Assembly: GCF_000298295.1 (NCBI RefSeq) | Contig: NZ_AMGM01000016.1 | Span: 1-64,000, forward strand | From: Cecembia lonarensis LW9 | GTDB lineage: Bacteria; Bacteroidota; Bacteroidia; Cytophagales; Cyclobacteriaceae | Direction of reading: 5' to 3' | Length of the DNA stretch: 64,000 bases | In this document: positions 44,348 through 53,346 of the stretch, piece after piece | Layout of the letters: the number at the start of each line of letters is the position of its first letter | Numbering within the stretch: position 1 is the stretch's first letter | Position numbers and translations under genes: made by a program | Notes under the pieces: model-generated | What the model was told of the DNA's origin: nothing | Seen by the model: the letters and a program-made list of their open reading frames with translations, nothing else | Database searches by the model: none

Positions 44348-45874
44348 ATGGCCAGCAAAAAAATCCAAACTGCACTCATTTCTGTCTATTACAAAGACAA
44401 CCTAGAACCTATTATCGCCCTTTTGAAAGAACATGGTGTAACCATTTATTCTACAGGAGGGACCCAAAAGTTTATTGAAGAACAGGGGGCATCAGTAGTA
44501 CCTGTCGAAGAATTAACCGGCTATCCGTCCATCTTTGGGGGTAGGGTCAAGACACTCCATCCCAAAATCTTTGGAGGAATCCTTCACCGGAGAGATTTGG
44601 ATTCAGATGTTTCCCAAGCTTCTGAATATGACATACCTGCCATTGATTTGGTTATAGTAGATCTTTATCCATTTGAAGAAACTGTTGCTTCAGGAGCCTC
44701 AGAAGCAGACATCATAGAAAAAATTGACATCGGAGGCATCTCTTTGATCAGAGCCGCTGCCAAGAATTTCAAAGATGTAACCATCATCGCTTCAAAAGCA
44801 CAATATGGGGAATTGGAGGAAAAATTAACAGCTCAAGGCGGAGCTACAACATTGGATGACAGAAGGTATTTTGCGGCACAGGCCTTTCAAGTTTCTTCCA
44901 ATTATGACACCCATATTTTTAATTATTTCAACCAGTCAGAGGAAATCCCTGCTTTGAAAATCTCTGAAAACAGAGCGAAATCCCTACGTTATGGGGAAAA
45001 CCCACATCAAGCGGCTCATTTCTTTGGAGACTTGAATGAAATGTTTGATCAGCTGAACGGAAAAGAGCTTTCATATAACAACTTGGTCGATATTGACGCT
45101 GCTGTAGCTTTGATTTCCGAATTTAAGGGAGAAACTGCATTTGCCATCCTAAAGCATACCAATGCTTGTGGTGTTGCAACAGCGTTTACTGTCAAGGAAG
45201 CCTATCAAAAGGCCTTTTCCGCAGATACCACATCAGCATTTGGAGGTGTTTTGGTAACAAACCAAACCGTTGACCTGGCAGCCGCTGAAGAAATGAACAG
45301 TCTGTTTTTCGAAGTATTGATTGCCCCCGGTTTTGATACCGAAGCCTTAGCATTGTTAAAAGGTAAGAAAAACAGAATCCTTTTACTTCAAAAAATTGCC
45401 GTTCCTGGCACAAAACAGATCAAAACCTTACTAAATGGTTTTATTGAACAGGACAAGGACTTACAGACAGAGGGCAAAGAGGACTTTAGGGTAGCGACAA
45501 AAGTTTCACCTAACAAAGGAGAACTGGAGGCATTGGTCTTCGCTGCAAAAGTTTGTAAACACACCAAGTCCAACACCATTGTTTTAAGCAATAGCAACCA
45601 GCTCTTTGCATCAGGCGTGGGGCAAACCTCTAGGGTAGACGCATTAAAACAAGCTATCGAAAAAGCACGATCATTTGGGTTCGATCTTAATGGCGCTGTC
45701 ATGGCTTCAGATGCATTTTTCCCTTTCCCTGATTGTGTAGAAATCGCCCATGAAGCCGGTATTACTGCAGTTGTACAACCTGGAGGGTCAATAAAAGACC
45801 AAGACTCTATTGATTTCTGTGATGCCCATGGCATGAGCATGGTGATGACTGGTATCAGACACTTTAAACATTAA
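44348..45874 (+). CDS. purH: Bifunctional AICAR transformylase / IMP cyclohydrolase
   Basis: 508 aa from the ATG at 44348 (a TTG 18 nt upstream would add six residues). Last two steps of purine synthesis. The N-terminal MGS-like IMP cyclohydrolase (about 1-190) begins IQTALISVYYKDN and contains STGGTQKFIEE and FGGRVKTLHPK. The C-terminal AICAR transformylase has SLRYGENPHQAA, KHTNACGVA and ASDAFFPFPD. Monocistronic, with a hairpin terminator. Confidence 0.97.
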   Translation: MASKKIQTALISVYYKDNLEPIIALLKEHGVTIYSTGGTQKFIEEQGASVVPVEELTGYPSIFGGRVKTLHPKIFGGILHRRDLDSDVSQASEYDIPAIDLVIVDLYPFEETVASGASEADIIEKIDIGGISLIRAAAKNFKDVTIIASKAQYGELEEKLTAQGGATTLDDRRYFAAQAFQVSSNYDTHIFNYFNQSEEIPALKISENRAKSLRYGENPHQAAHFFGDLNEMFDQLNGKELSYNNLVDIDAAVALISEFKGETAFAILKHTNACGVATAFTVKEAYQKAFSADTTSAFGGVLVTNQTVDLAAAEEMNSLFFEVLIAPGFDTEALALLKGKKNRILLLQKIAVPGTKQIKTLLNGFIEQDKDLQTEGKEDFRVATKVSPNKGELEALVFAAKVCKHTKSNTIVLSNSNQLFASGVGQTSRVDALKQAIEKARSFGFDLNGAVMASDAFFPFPDCVEIAHEAGITAVVQPGGSIKDQDSIDFCDAHGMSMVMTGIRHFKH

Positions 45875-45914
45875 AAAAGCCGGCAAAGCTGATTTACTCA
45901 TGTTTTGTATCAAG

Positions 45915-45954
45915 CCATCAGGGTGCTCCAAAGGAAAACCTTGATGGTTTTTTT
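45915..45954 (+). terminator. Intrinsic terminator of purH
   Basis: CCATCAGGGT and ACCTTGATGG form a 10-bp stem (one G-U pair) with a 13-nt loop followed by TTTTTTT, 40 nt after the purH stop. Confidence 0.8.
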
Positions 45955-46075
45955 ATTTACCGGATTCTATCTACTATTTTGCATTTTGGTTTAAGGACAC
46001 CAGAAAAGTATTCAAATTGGACTTTATACTGATTTGCATGTCACTTTCCGTCATTATACTCCGTACTAATCTACA

Positions 46076-47569
46076 ATGAGAGAACACCAACTTAAAATTC
46101 ATAATACACTTTCAAGAAAGAAGGAAAGTTTTGAACCCATAAAGGCACCTTTTGTGGGTATGTATGTATGCGGGCCTACAGTTTATGGAGATGCACATTT
46201 GGGCCATGCCCGTCCTGCAGTAACCTTTGACACGGTCTACCGCTATTTAAACCATTTAGGTTACAAGGTTAGATACGTCCGGAATATTACCGATGTTGGC
46301 CATTTGACTGGAGATGCGGATGAGGGCGAGGATAAGATTGCAAAAAAGGCCAAATTGGAACAATTGGAACCTATGGAAGTGGCCCAACAATATACGGACA
46401 CTTACCATAGGGATATGGACTTGCTCAACACCATCAAGCCAAGCATAGAACCACGAGCTACTGGACATATTCCAGAGCAGATTGCTTTGGTACAGGCAAT
46501 TTTAGAAGAAGGTTTGGCTTATGAGGTAAATGGTTCAGTGTATTTTGACGTCCTGAAGTACAATGAAAAAGAGCGCTACGGTAAGTTATCAGGTAGGGTG
46601 TTGGAAGAATTAATGGCTGGCACGAGGGATCTGGATGGTCAGGGTGAAAAAAGGAATCAGGTTGATTTCGCATTATGGAAAAAAGCTGCGCCAGAACACC
46701 TCATGAAATGGGATTCGCCTTGGGGATTAGGTTTCCCAGGTTGGCACTTGGAGTGTACGGCCATGTCTTCCAAATATTTAGGGAAACATTTTGATATCCA
46801 TGGAGGTGGGATGGACCTCATGTTTCCCCACCATGAATGTGAAATTGCACAAGGTAATGCCTGCAATCATCAGGATCCCGCCAAATATTGGATGCATAAC
46901 AACATGATTACCATTAATGGCCAGAAAATGGGTAAGTCACTGGGTAATTTTATCACCTTGCAGGAGCTTTTCACTGGAAGCCATCAGCTTCTAGAGCAAG
47001 CTTACAGCCCAATGACCATTCGATATTTCATGTTGACCGCACATTATCGGTCTACTTTGGACTTCTCCAATGAAGCATTGAAGGCGGCTCAAAAGGGCTA
47101 TAAAAAAATCATCAATGGTTTAAGGATTGCTAAAAAACTCGAATATTTTGCAGATGTAGATGTAGCCTTAGATGAGGAGCAAATCAAGCAGGTTGAATCT
47201 AGCATTCAGCAGGCCTATAGGGCAATGGATGACGATTTTAACACAGCTCAAGCCATTGGTCATCTATTTAACTTGCTCAAAAAAATCAACTCCCTGTACA
47301 CAGGTCAATTGAAACCAGGTCATTTCGGGGAAGAAGTTTTTCAAAAACTAATCAGTACATTTATTGTGTTTGTAGAAAAAATACTGGGACTAAAGGATGA
47401 AAAACCTGAGACCCAAGAAGCCCTTATTGAAGTTCTGCTTCAACTTTATGGTGAAGCAAAAACTGCAAGAAACTACAATAGAGTAGATGAAATTAGAGCT
47501 GCCTTAAAAGAAATGGGCTATGTGGTTAAAGACATGAAGGATAAAATTGATTGGGCATATGAAGAATAG
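46076..47569 (+). CDS. cysS: Cysteinyl-tRNA synthetase
   Basis: 497 aa, class I synthetase charging tRNA-Cys. [16 protein letters not shown] contains a zinc Cys and the HIGH-type motif (HLGH); [12 protein letters not shown] and the zinc-binding HHECEIAQ region follow. KMGKS stands for the KMSKS loop. The C-terminal anticodon-binding helical domain is complete. It overlaps the next gene by 11 nt, so cysS leads an operon with an M28 peptidase. Confidence 0.97.
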   Translation: MREHQLKIHNTLSRKKESFEPIKAPFVGMYVCGPTVYGDAHLGHARPAVTFDTVYRYLNHLGYKVRYVRNITDVGHLTGDADEGEDKIAKKAKLEQLEPMEVAQQYTDTYHRDMDLLNTIKPSIEPRATGHIPEQIALVQAILEEGLAYEVNGSVYFDVLKYNEKERYGKLSGRVLEELMAGTRDLDGQGEKRNQVDFALWKKAAPEHLMKWDSPWGLGFPGWHLECTAMSSKYLGKHFDIHGGGMDLMFPHHECEIAQGNACNHQDPAKYWMHNNMITINGQKMGKSLGNFITLQELFTGSHQLLEQAYSPMTIRYFMLTAHYRSTLDFSNEALKAAQKGYKKIINGLRIAKKLEYFADVDVALDEEQIKQVESSIQQAYRAMDDDFNTAQAIGHLFNLLKKINSLYTGQLKPGHFGEEVFQKLISTFIVFVEKILGLKDEKPETQEALIEVLLQLYGEAKTARNYNRVDEIRAALKEMGYVVKDMKDKIDWAYEE

Positions 47570-48539
47570 ATTTTTAATTTTTGTCATCTTACTTGCAATT
47601 ATTTGGTCTTGCAGTGGGGATAAGATAAACGGCCGTATTCAGGAACCGGTCGTCTACAGGTCTGCACCGGATTTCAGTGCAGATTCAGCATATGCTTTTA
47701 TCCAGCAACAGGTTGATTTTGGTCCTAGGGTACCAAATACTGAGGGTCACAGAAAAACCAGAGCCTGGTTGATTGAAAAATTCAGGAGTTATGGTTTGGA
47801 GGTGCAAACCCAGGATTTTCAGGCTAGAACATACGATAACCTAACTTGGAATTTGAGTAACATTATTGCTTCCTATAATCCATCTGCAAAAAAGAGGATT
47901 TTGCTAGGGGCCCATTGGGATACAAGGCGGATGGCAGATAAGGATACAGAAAGGATCGATGAGCCCATCGATGGAGCTAATGACGGTGGTTCTGGAGTAG
48001 CTGTTCTTTTGGAAATTGCACGGGTTATCACTTCTTCGGATGATAAACTTGAAATTGGTATTGATTTCATCCTGTTTGACGGCGAGGATGATGGAGAGCC
48101 TGAATACAGTAATTCCAGAAACAGTTCACAAGTATGGTGGTGTTTGGGTTCCCAGCATTGGGCTAAAAACCCACATCAACCCGGTTATACTGCCTATTAT
48201 GGTATTTTGGTAGATTTGGTAGGGGCTAAAGGTGCAAGATTTTACAGAGAAGGCTATTCTATGCGCTATGCAAAAAACATTGTAAATAAAGTGTGGAATT
48301 TTGCCTCAGAATTAGGATATTCAGACTTCTTTATTGCAAGGGATGCTCCTGAAATCATTGATGATCACGTCTTTGTAAATAGAGATGCCAAAATCCCCAT
48401 GATTAATATTGTTGAATTTTCTCCTGATTATGGATTTGGTCATTATCACCATACCCATGCAGACAATATGGACATCATTGACAGAAGAACTTTGAAAGCA
48501 GTCGGGCAAACAGTTTTGTTCACCTTGTATCAGGAATAA
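47559..48539 (+). CDS. M28 family metallopeptidase lipoprotein (glutaminyl cyclase-like)
   Basis: 326 aa from the ATG at 47559 (TTG at 47547 possible). Lipobox WSC at Cys18. The zinc-peptidase fold resembles the group with glutaminyl-peptide cyclotransferases: [13 protein letters not shown], the bridging Asp in [14 protein letters not shown], the catalytic Glu in LFDGEDDGE, and the late His in [12 protein letters not shown]. It would either cut N-terminal residues or cyclise N-terminal Gln in the periplasm; the two are hard to separate by eye. Overlaps the cysS end by 11 nt. Confidence 0.88.
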   Translation: MKNRFLIFVILLAIIWSCSGDKINGRIQEPVVYRSAPDFSADSAYAFIQQQVDFGPRVPNTEGHRKTRAWLIEKFRSYGLEVQTQDFQARTYDNLTWNLSNIIASYNPSAKKRILLGAHWDTRRMADKDTERIDEPIDGANDGGSGVAVLLEIARVITSSDDKLEIGIDFILFDGEDDGEPEYSNSRNSSQVWWCLGSQHWAKNPHQPGYTAYYGILVDLVGAKGARFYREGYSMRYAKNIVNKVWNFASELGYSDFFIARDAPEIIDDHVFVNRDAKIPMINIVEFSPDYGFGHYHHTHADNMDIIDRRTLKAVGQTVLFTLYQE

Positions 48540-48563
48540 AGTATTCCAAAACCACTCACTACC

Positions 48564-49595
48564 ATGAAAAAAGGCCATCAGGTTACCATGAAAGAAATTG
48601 CCAAAAAACTTGGCGTTTCCGTTTCTACCGTATCAAGGGCTTTGAAAGACTCTCCGGAACTTCATCCTGAAACCAAAAAGCGGATTGTGGAGATGGCCAA
48701 AAGCATGAATTATCAATATAATTTATTGGCCCAAAGTCTCAGAATCAGTAAAAGTAAAGTATTGGGAGTTATTGTTCCTGAATTGACTTCTCATTTTTTT
48801 TCCAGTAATATAAGTGGTATTCAAGACACAGCGTACAAAAGAGGGTACAATATCATGATCTGCCAGTCCAACGAATCCTTTGAGCAGGAGAAAGCTAACG
48901 TAAGGACCTTGGTTTCCTCACAGGTGGATGGGTTACTGATCTCTCTAAGTCGGGAAACAAAAAACTATGAACATCTTATGGAGTTGTACAATCGGGAAAT
49001 TCCATTTATCATGTTTGATAGGGTAACAGAGGATATTCCTGTATCCAAAGTAACAGTAGATGACGCCCATGGTGCTTATTTGGCAGTCAAGCATCTATTA
49101 GAACAAGGCTGTAAAAAAGTAGCCTATTTTTCAGGCCCTGAGGACTTATACATCAGCAAAAAGAGAAAAGAGGGATATTTAAAAGCCTTATCTGAGTTTG
49201 GCATTCCAGCAAGTGAAAGTAAAGTTTACATGACTGACCTTACTTCAGAAAAAAACCGGGAGGTAACCTTGGCCATGCTGGCCAGTGAAGATAGACCTGA
49301 TGGGATATTTGCCATGATTGATCCCTTGGCGATCGATATTATGATGGTATTAAAAGAACAGGGGCTTAAGATTCCTGAAGAGATAGCACTCGCTGGATTT
49401 ACCAATAATCCAACATCAGCAGTTATAGAACCTTCATTAACTACTGTTTCTCAGCCGGGTTACGAAATGGGGCAGATTGCCGCCAACCATTTACTAGACC
49501 AATTAGACGATTTGGTACCAGATGAGCCACAATCATTTGTACTACTTACCACACTTGTACCTAGAAATTCCTCCAAAAAGAAACCTAATGCCTGA
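48564..49595 (+). CDS. LacI-family transcriptional regulator
   Basis: 343 aa. N-terminal HTH with MKEIAKKLGVSVSTVSRAL and the hinge helix SLRISKSKVLGVIVP, followed by a periplasmic-binding-protein-like effector domain. Met at 48564 or 48588 can start it. The gene sits 24 nt after the peptidase gene and its last codons overlap galM (ATGCCTGA), so it probably controls the galactose genes and may be part of their transcript. I found no clear CG-centred palindromic operator by eye. Confidence 0.92.
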   Translation: MKKGHQVTMKEIAKKLGVSVSTVSRALKDSPELHPETKKRIVEMAKSMNYQYNLLAQSLRISKSKVLGVIVPELTSHFFSSNISGIQDTAYKRGYNIMICQSNESFEQEKANVRTLVSSQVDGLLISLSRETKNYEHLMELYNREIPFIMFDRVTEDIPVSKVTVDDAHGAYLAVKHLLEQGCKKVAYFSGPEDLYISKKRKEGYLKALSEFGIPASESKVYMTDLTSEKNREVTLAMLASEDRPDGIFAMIDPLAIDIMMVLKEQGLKIPEEIALAGFTNNPTSAVIEPSLTTVSQPGYEMGQIAANHLLDQLDDLVPDEPQSFVLLTTLVPRNSSKKKPNA

Positions 49596-50691
49596 TCCGG
49601 GCAAAGAAATTAAACAGCCTATGAGCCCACAGTTAGAATCAAAAACCTTTGGTGTTTCTCCCAAAGGTGATGAAATCACTCTATTTTCCTTATTTATTAA
49701 AGACCAAATCAAGGTATCTGTAATGAACTATGGGGCCACTTGGACCCATTTGTTACTTCCAGACCGCAATGGAAAAATGGAAGACACCGTACTGGGATTT
49801 GATGACCTGGAAGGTTACTTGCAGAAAGATTACCAGGACAATTACTGTTATATAGGTTCAACTGTAGGAAGAGTTGCCGGTAGGTTAAGCGGAAATCAAT
49901 TTACCATTGATGATAAGACTTATCACTTACCACCAAACCAAGGGGAAACCCATTTGCATGGGGGCATAGAGGGCTGGGATAAAAAAATTTGGGCAGCCGC
50001 TCCTTTTGAAACCGACAATTCTGTTGGCATTACCTTTTATTACAAAAGTCCAGATGGAGAGGAAAATTATCCTGGAACAGTAGAAGTGTGGGTGACCTAT
50101 ACTTTAGATATTACCGGAAAACTGGAAATCAGCTACCGCGCTATTTCAGATAAAAAAACGGTTATCAATCCAACCAATCACTCATATTTCAATCTATCCG
50201 GAGATTTCAGTCAGTCTATAGAAGCCCATGAATTTTTTGTTGACACAGACCACTATTTACCCATCAATGAGAATAGCCTGCCCACTGGAGAAGTGGCCCA
50301 TGTTGCAGGAACTCCTTTTGATTTTAGAACCCCTAAACCCATTTCCGAGCAAATTCACAAAAAAGATGAGCAGCTCAAATTAGCAGGAGGTATTGACCAT
50401 TGTTTTGCTTTGAAGGAATCAGAAACCTGTGCTACGCTTTTTCATCCTGGAACTGGAAGAAAACTCACCTTAAGCACCACCGCCCCTGGTTTACAGGTCT
50501 ATACCAGCAATTACCTGAATCAATCTTTTGCTGGAAAAGGTGGGGTAAAATTTGATAGAAGAGCTGCCATTTGTTTAGAAACCCAACATTTTCCTGATGC
50601 GGCTAATCAACCTGAATTCCCTTCCACCTTATTGCTTCCCGGGGAGGTCTTCCAATCAAGGACAGTTTTTGCATTTTCAGTAGAAAAATGA
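49588..50691 (+). CDS. galM: Aldose 1-epimerase (galactose mutarotase)
   Basis: 367 aa from the ATG at 49588, which overlaps the stop of the regulator gene by 8 nt; further upstream starts would run deep into that gene. Interconverts alpha- and beta-anomers of galactose or glucose. THLHGGIEGWDKKIW holds one catalytic His, NPTNHSYFNLSG the other, and CLETQHFPDAANQPEFPS the catalytic Glu. Its end overlaps galK by ATGA. Confidence 0.93.
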   Translation: MPDPGKEIKQPMSPQLESKTFGVSPKGDEITLFSLFIKDQIKVSVMNYGATWTHLLLPDRNGKMEDTVLGFDDLEGYLQKDYQDNYCYIGSTVGRVAGRLSGNQFTIDDKTYHLPPNQGETHLHGGIEGWDKKIWAAAPFETDNSVGITFYYKSPDGEENYPGTVEVWVTYTLDITGKLEISYRAISDKKTVINPTNHSYFNLSGDFSQSIEAHEFFVDTDHYLPINENSLPTGEVAHVAGTPFDFRTPKPISEQIHKKDEQLKLAGGIDHCFALKESETCATLFHPGTGRKLTLSTTAPGLQVYTSNYLNQSFAGKGGVKFDRRAAICLETQHFPDAANQPEFPSTLLLPGEVFQSRTVFAFSVEK

Positions 50692-51836
50692 AAATCAAAA
50701 TCAGCGATAAATTCAGAGAGATCTTTCAACAAGAGCCTTATTCCCTCTATTTTTCTCCCGGAAGAATAAATTTGATTGGTGAGCATACAGATTATAATGA
50801 GGGCTTTGTCATGCCAGCAGCCATTGATTTAGGAATTTATGTTGCTATATCGGCCAACGAATTACATGTTTGTAGGATTTACTCCTTAGATTTCGATGAA
50901 GAGTTTTCAATCAACTTAAATTCATTAGCACCCAAAAAAGGCCATTGGGCAACTTATATCATGGGGGTTATCTCCCAACTACAGCAGGCAGGCTACCCTG
51001 TAAAAGGTTTTGATATGGTATTTGGAGGGGATTTGCCAGTGGGGGCAGGTTTGTCCTCTTCTGCCGCCATAGAATGTGCTGTTGGCTTTAGCATATCCTC
51101 CTTATTTGGGTTTAATATACCCAAACATTCTCTTATGCATTATGCCCAAAAAGCTGAACATTTATTTGCAGGAGTTCAGTGTGGCATCATGGATCAATTT
51201 GCCTCAGTCATGGGTAAAAAAGACCATGTAATCAAATTGGACTGTAGAGATTTATCTTTCAACTATTTCCCGCTAGATTTGGGAGACTTTAAGCTACTAT
51301 TAGTGGATACGCAAGTAAAACATTCATTGGCTGACTCCGCGTATAATCGTAGGAGAAATGAATGTGCGGAAGTGGTGCTAATGGCACAGCAAAACCAAGT
51401 GGGCGTAGCCTCCCTTCGGGACCTAAAGTTGAAGCACTTAAATGAAATCAAACCTTTCATAGACCGCGAGGTTTTGGGCAGGGGAGTATATGTGATTGAA
51501 GAGAATGAGCGCGTCATAGAGGCATCTGAGGCCTTGAAAGAGGGGAATATTTTAAAAGTTGGAAAATTGATGTATGCTTCTCATGAAGGATTAAGCAAAA
51601 AATATGGTGTTAGTTGCCAAGAGCTGGATTTCCTGGTAGACCAATCAAAATCATTGGATTTTGTCATTGGAAGCAGGATGATGGGAGGTGGCTTTGGAGG
51701 TTGTACCATCAATATATTACAAAAAGAAAAGGTAGGGCAATTTAAGGATATCATTGCCTCCGCATATTTGTCCAAATTCGGAAAAGCCCCAAAATTCTAT
51801 GAAATCAGCCTTGGTGATGGTACAAGGGAAATTTGA
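50688..51836 (+). CDS. galK: Galactokinase
   Basis: 382-aa GHMP-family kinase phosphorylating alpha-D-galactose at C1 with ATP (Leloir pathway). The three motifs are PGRINLIGEHTDYNEG, the P-loop-like PVGAGLSSSAAIE and GSRMMGGGFGGCTI. The catalytic Asp and galactose-binding residues are in GEHTD. Coupled to galM by ATGA overlap. galT and galE are not in the window. Confidence 0.96.
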   Translation: MKIKISDKFREIFQQEPYSLYFSPGRINLIGEHTDYNEGFVMPAAIDLGIYVAISANELHVCRIYSLDFDEEFSINLNSLAPKKGHWATYIMGVISQLQQAGYPVKGFDMVFGGDLPVGAGLSSSAAIECAVGFSISSLFGFNIPKHSLMHYAQKAEHLFAGVQCGIMDQFASVMGKKDHVIKLDCRDLSFNYFPLDLGDFKLLLVDTQVKHSLADSAYNRRRNECAEVVLMAQQNQVGVASLRDLKLKHLNEIKPFIDREVLGRGVYVIEENERVIEASEALKEGNILKVGKLMYASHEGLSKKYGVSCQELDFLVDQSKSLDFVIGSRMMGGGFGGCTINILQKEKVGQFKDIIASAYLSKFGKAPKFYEISLGDGTREI

Positions 51837-51936
51837 TAACAAAATGCTCATCATCCTCTTGGAAATCCATCACCAAATTAAAATCCCGAATCCTTGAAAA
51901 ATAGGGCAGAGCAAGCATTAAGTTTTTCAAAAAAAG

Positions 51937-51968
51937 AAAAGCAGCCCTTTGTGGGGGCTGCTTTTTTG
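51937..51968. terminator. Bidirectional terminator between galK and the MFS gene
   Basis: AAAAGCAGCCC and GGGCTGCTTTT form an 11-bp stem with a 7-nt loop, flanked by A- and T-runs on both sides, between converging genes. It lies 100 nt after the galK stop and 15 nt beyond the end of the MFS gene. Confidence 0.88.
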
Positions 51969-51983
51969 ATTTAACCCTCGGGT

Positions 51984-53189
51984 TTAATGTGCGGCAATCA
52001 CCTCAGTTGATTTGGCGTTTTTCTGCCAAATAAAGAAAATGATAAATAACACGATCAATATTCCTGGAAATGAAACCATTTTTAAAAGGGTGGCCTGACC
52101 AGCGGCTAGTTCTGTATCATGAACAAGTCTTGCAGAGTCAATCCAACCACCAATGATTGGTTGGAAAATAGCAGTGGAGAACATTCCCACACCACCTATG
52201 ATGGACATTCCTAAAGCCCCACTCAGTGGAACCCTTTGGGCAACTGCACCTACCATAACAGGCCAGAAGTAACAAACACCTATGGCAAAGATAACAGCAG
52301 CGAAATAAGCCATTGGACCAGTAACTATACTGAATAAGTAAATACCTACAGTTGCAAAGATTGCTCCACCTAATAGAACGCCAGTTTGACCCAGGCTTTT
52401 GACGACCGGCCCTGCAAAGAATCTTCCCACAGCCATAATTCCAGTAGTCAAAGCTAGGATGAGCATGCCACTGGCACCACTTTCACTCATAACGATATTT
52501 ACCCACTGCTGCGGGCCAAACTCGGTAATGGCAGTCAAGGCCATGCAAATGAAAAGGAAAATGAAAACCGGAGAAAACAACGCTTTTACATTGCTCGCCA
52601 AAGAGGTGACACCTTCCACCGTTGGTTTTGGAAAAGCTTTTCCAAAGAACAACACTGCATAAGCAATCGTCGGGATCATAATTACCCACATCTGGGCCTG
52701 CCATCCAAATCCACTATCAGTCATAAACTTGGACACTAATGCGCCGATTACAATACCTCCAGGGAACCACATATGGAACCTGTTGAGCATTTTATTCATC
52801 TTTACGCCTGAATACATATCGGCAATCATTGGATTACAAGCCGCCTCAGTACATCCGTTACCAAAACCGATAAATAGGGTGGAAAGCAACAACAATCCAT
52901 AGCCCTGCGCATAAATGGTCAGAACTATGCCTAAGGTATGCGTCACAAAGGCAATCCTCATGATATTCTTGGGACCTACCGTGTGGTAAAATATCCCACC
53001 CAAAATCATGGAAATAGGGAAGCCTAAAAACCACATGGAGTTGATAAAGCCTAGCTGCTCCGCAGATAAGCCGAATTCACTGCCTAATTCCGGCAGGATT
53101 CCTGCCCGGATGGAGAATGAAAGTGCGGTGGTAATAAGAGCCAGACAACTTGCATTAAACAAGGCACTCTTATTGATGTTTTCGTTCAT
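51984..53189 (-). CDS. MFS transporter, possibly for sugars
   Basis: 401 aa with about 12 hydrophobic helices, an N-terminal GILPELGSEFGLSAEQLGF and the G-rich MFS signature in the TM2-TM3 loop region. Family resemblance is to Bacteroidota sugar/hexose carriers. Galactose is a candidate because galM, galK and a LacI regulator converge on it, but the gene is on the opposite strand, so co-regulation is unproven. Confidence 0.85.
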   Translation of the reverse strand: MNENINKSALFNASCLALITTALSFSIRAGILPELGSEFGLSAEQLGFINSMWFLGFPISMILGGIFYHTVGPKNIMRIAFVTHTLGIVLTIYAQGYGLLLLSTLFIGFGNGCTEAACNPMIADMYSGVKMNKMLNRFHMWFPGGIVIGALVSKFMTDSGFGWQAQMWVIMIPTIAYAVLFFGKAFPKPTVEGVTSLASNVKALFSPVFIFLFICMALTAITEFGPQQWVNIVMSESGASGMLILALTTGIMAVGRFFAGPVVKSLGQTGVLLGGAIFATVGIYLFSIVTGPMAYFAAVIFAIGVCYFWPVMVGAVAQRVPLSGALGMSIIGGVGMFSTAIFQPIIGGWIDSARLVHDTELAAGQATLLKMVSFPGILIVLFIIFFIWQKNAKSTEVIAAH

Positions 53190-53346
53190 TGTAGTTGGGT
53201 TTAAAAGGTTTAAATTGACTTATTAATAGGATGATTGGTTAAATTATTCGGAAAATATAAAAAAATATTTGGATTAGTTTTTTGCCATTGATAAAAATAT
53301 AGCTGAAATCGAAATATATCGCTACTTCCTTCTTTACCCAAAAAAA

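Noticed and set aside
45388-45840. A 150-codon minus-strand open frame opposite purH
   Set aside because: Shadow of the conserved AICAR transformylase coding sequence.
53190-53346. LacI-type operator upstream of the MFS gene
   Set aside because: The region is AT-rich with runs of A and T but contains no CG-centred palindrome I can defend.
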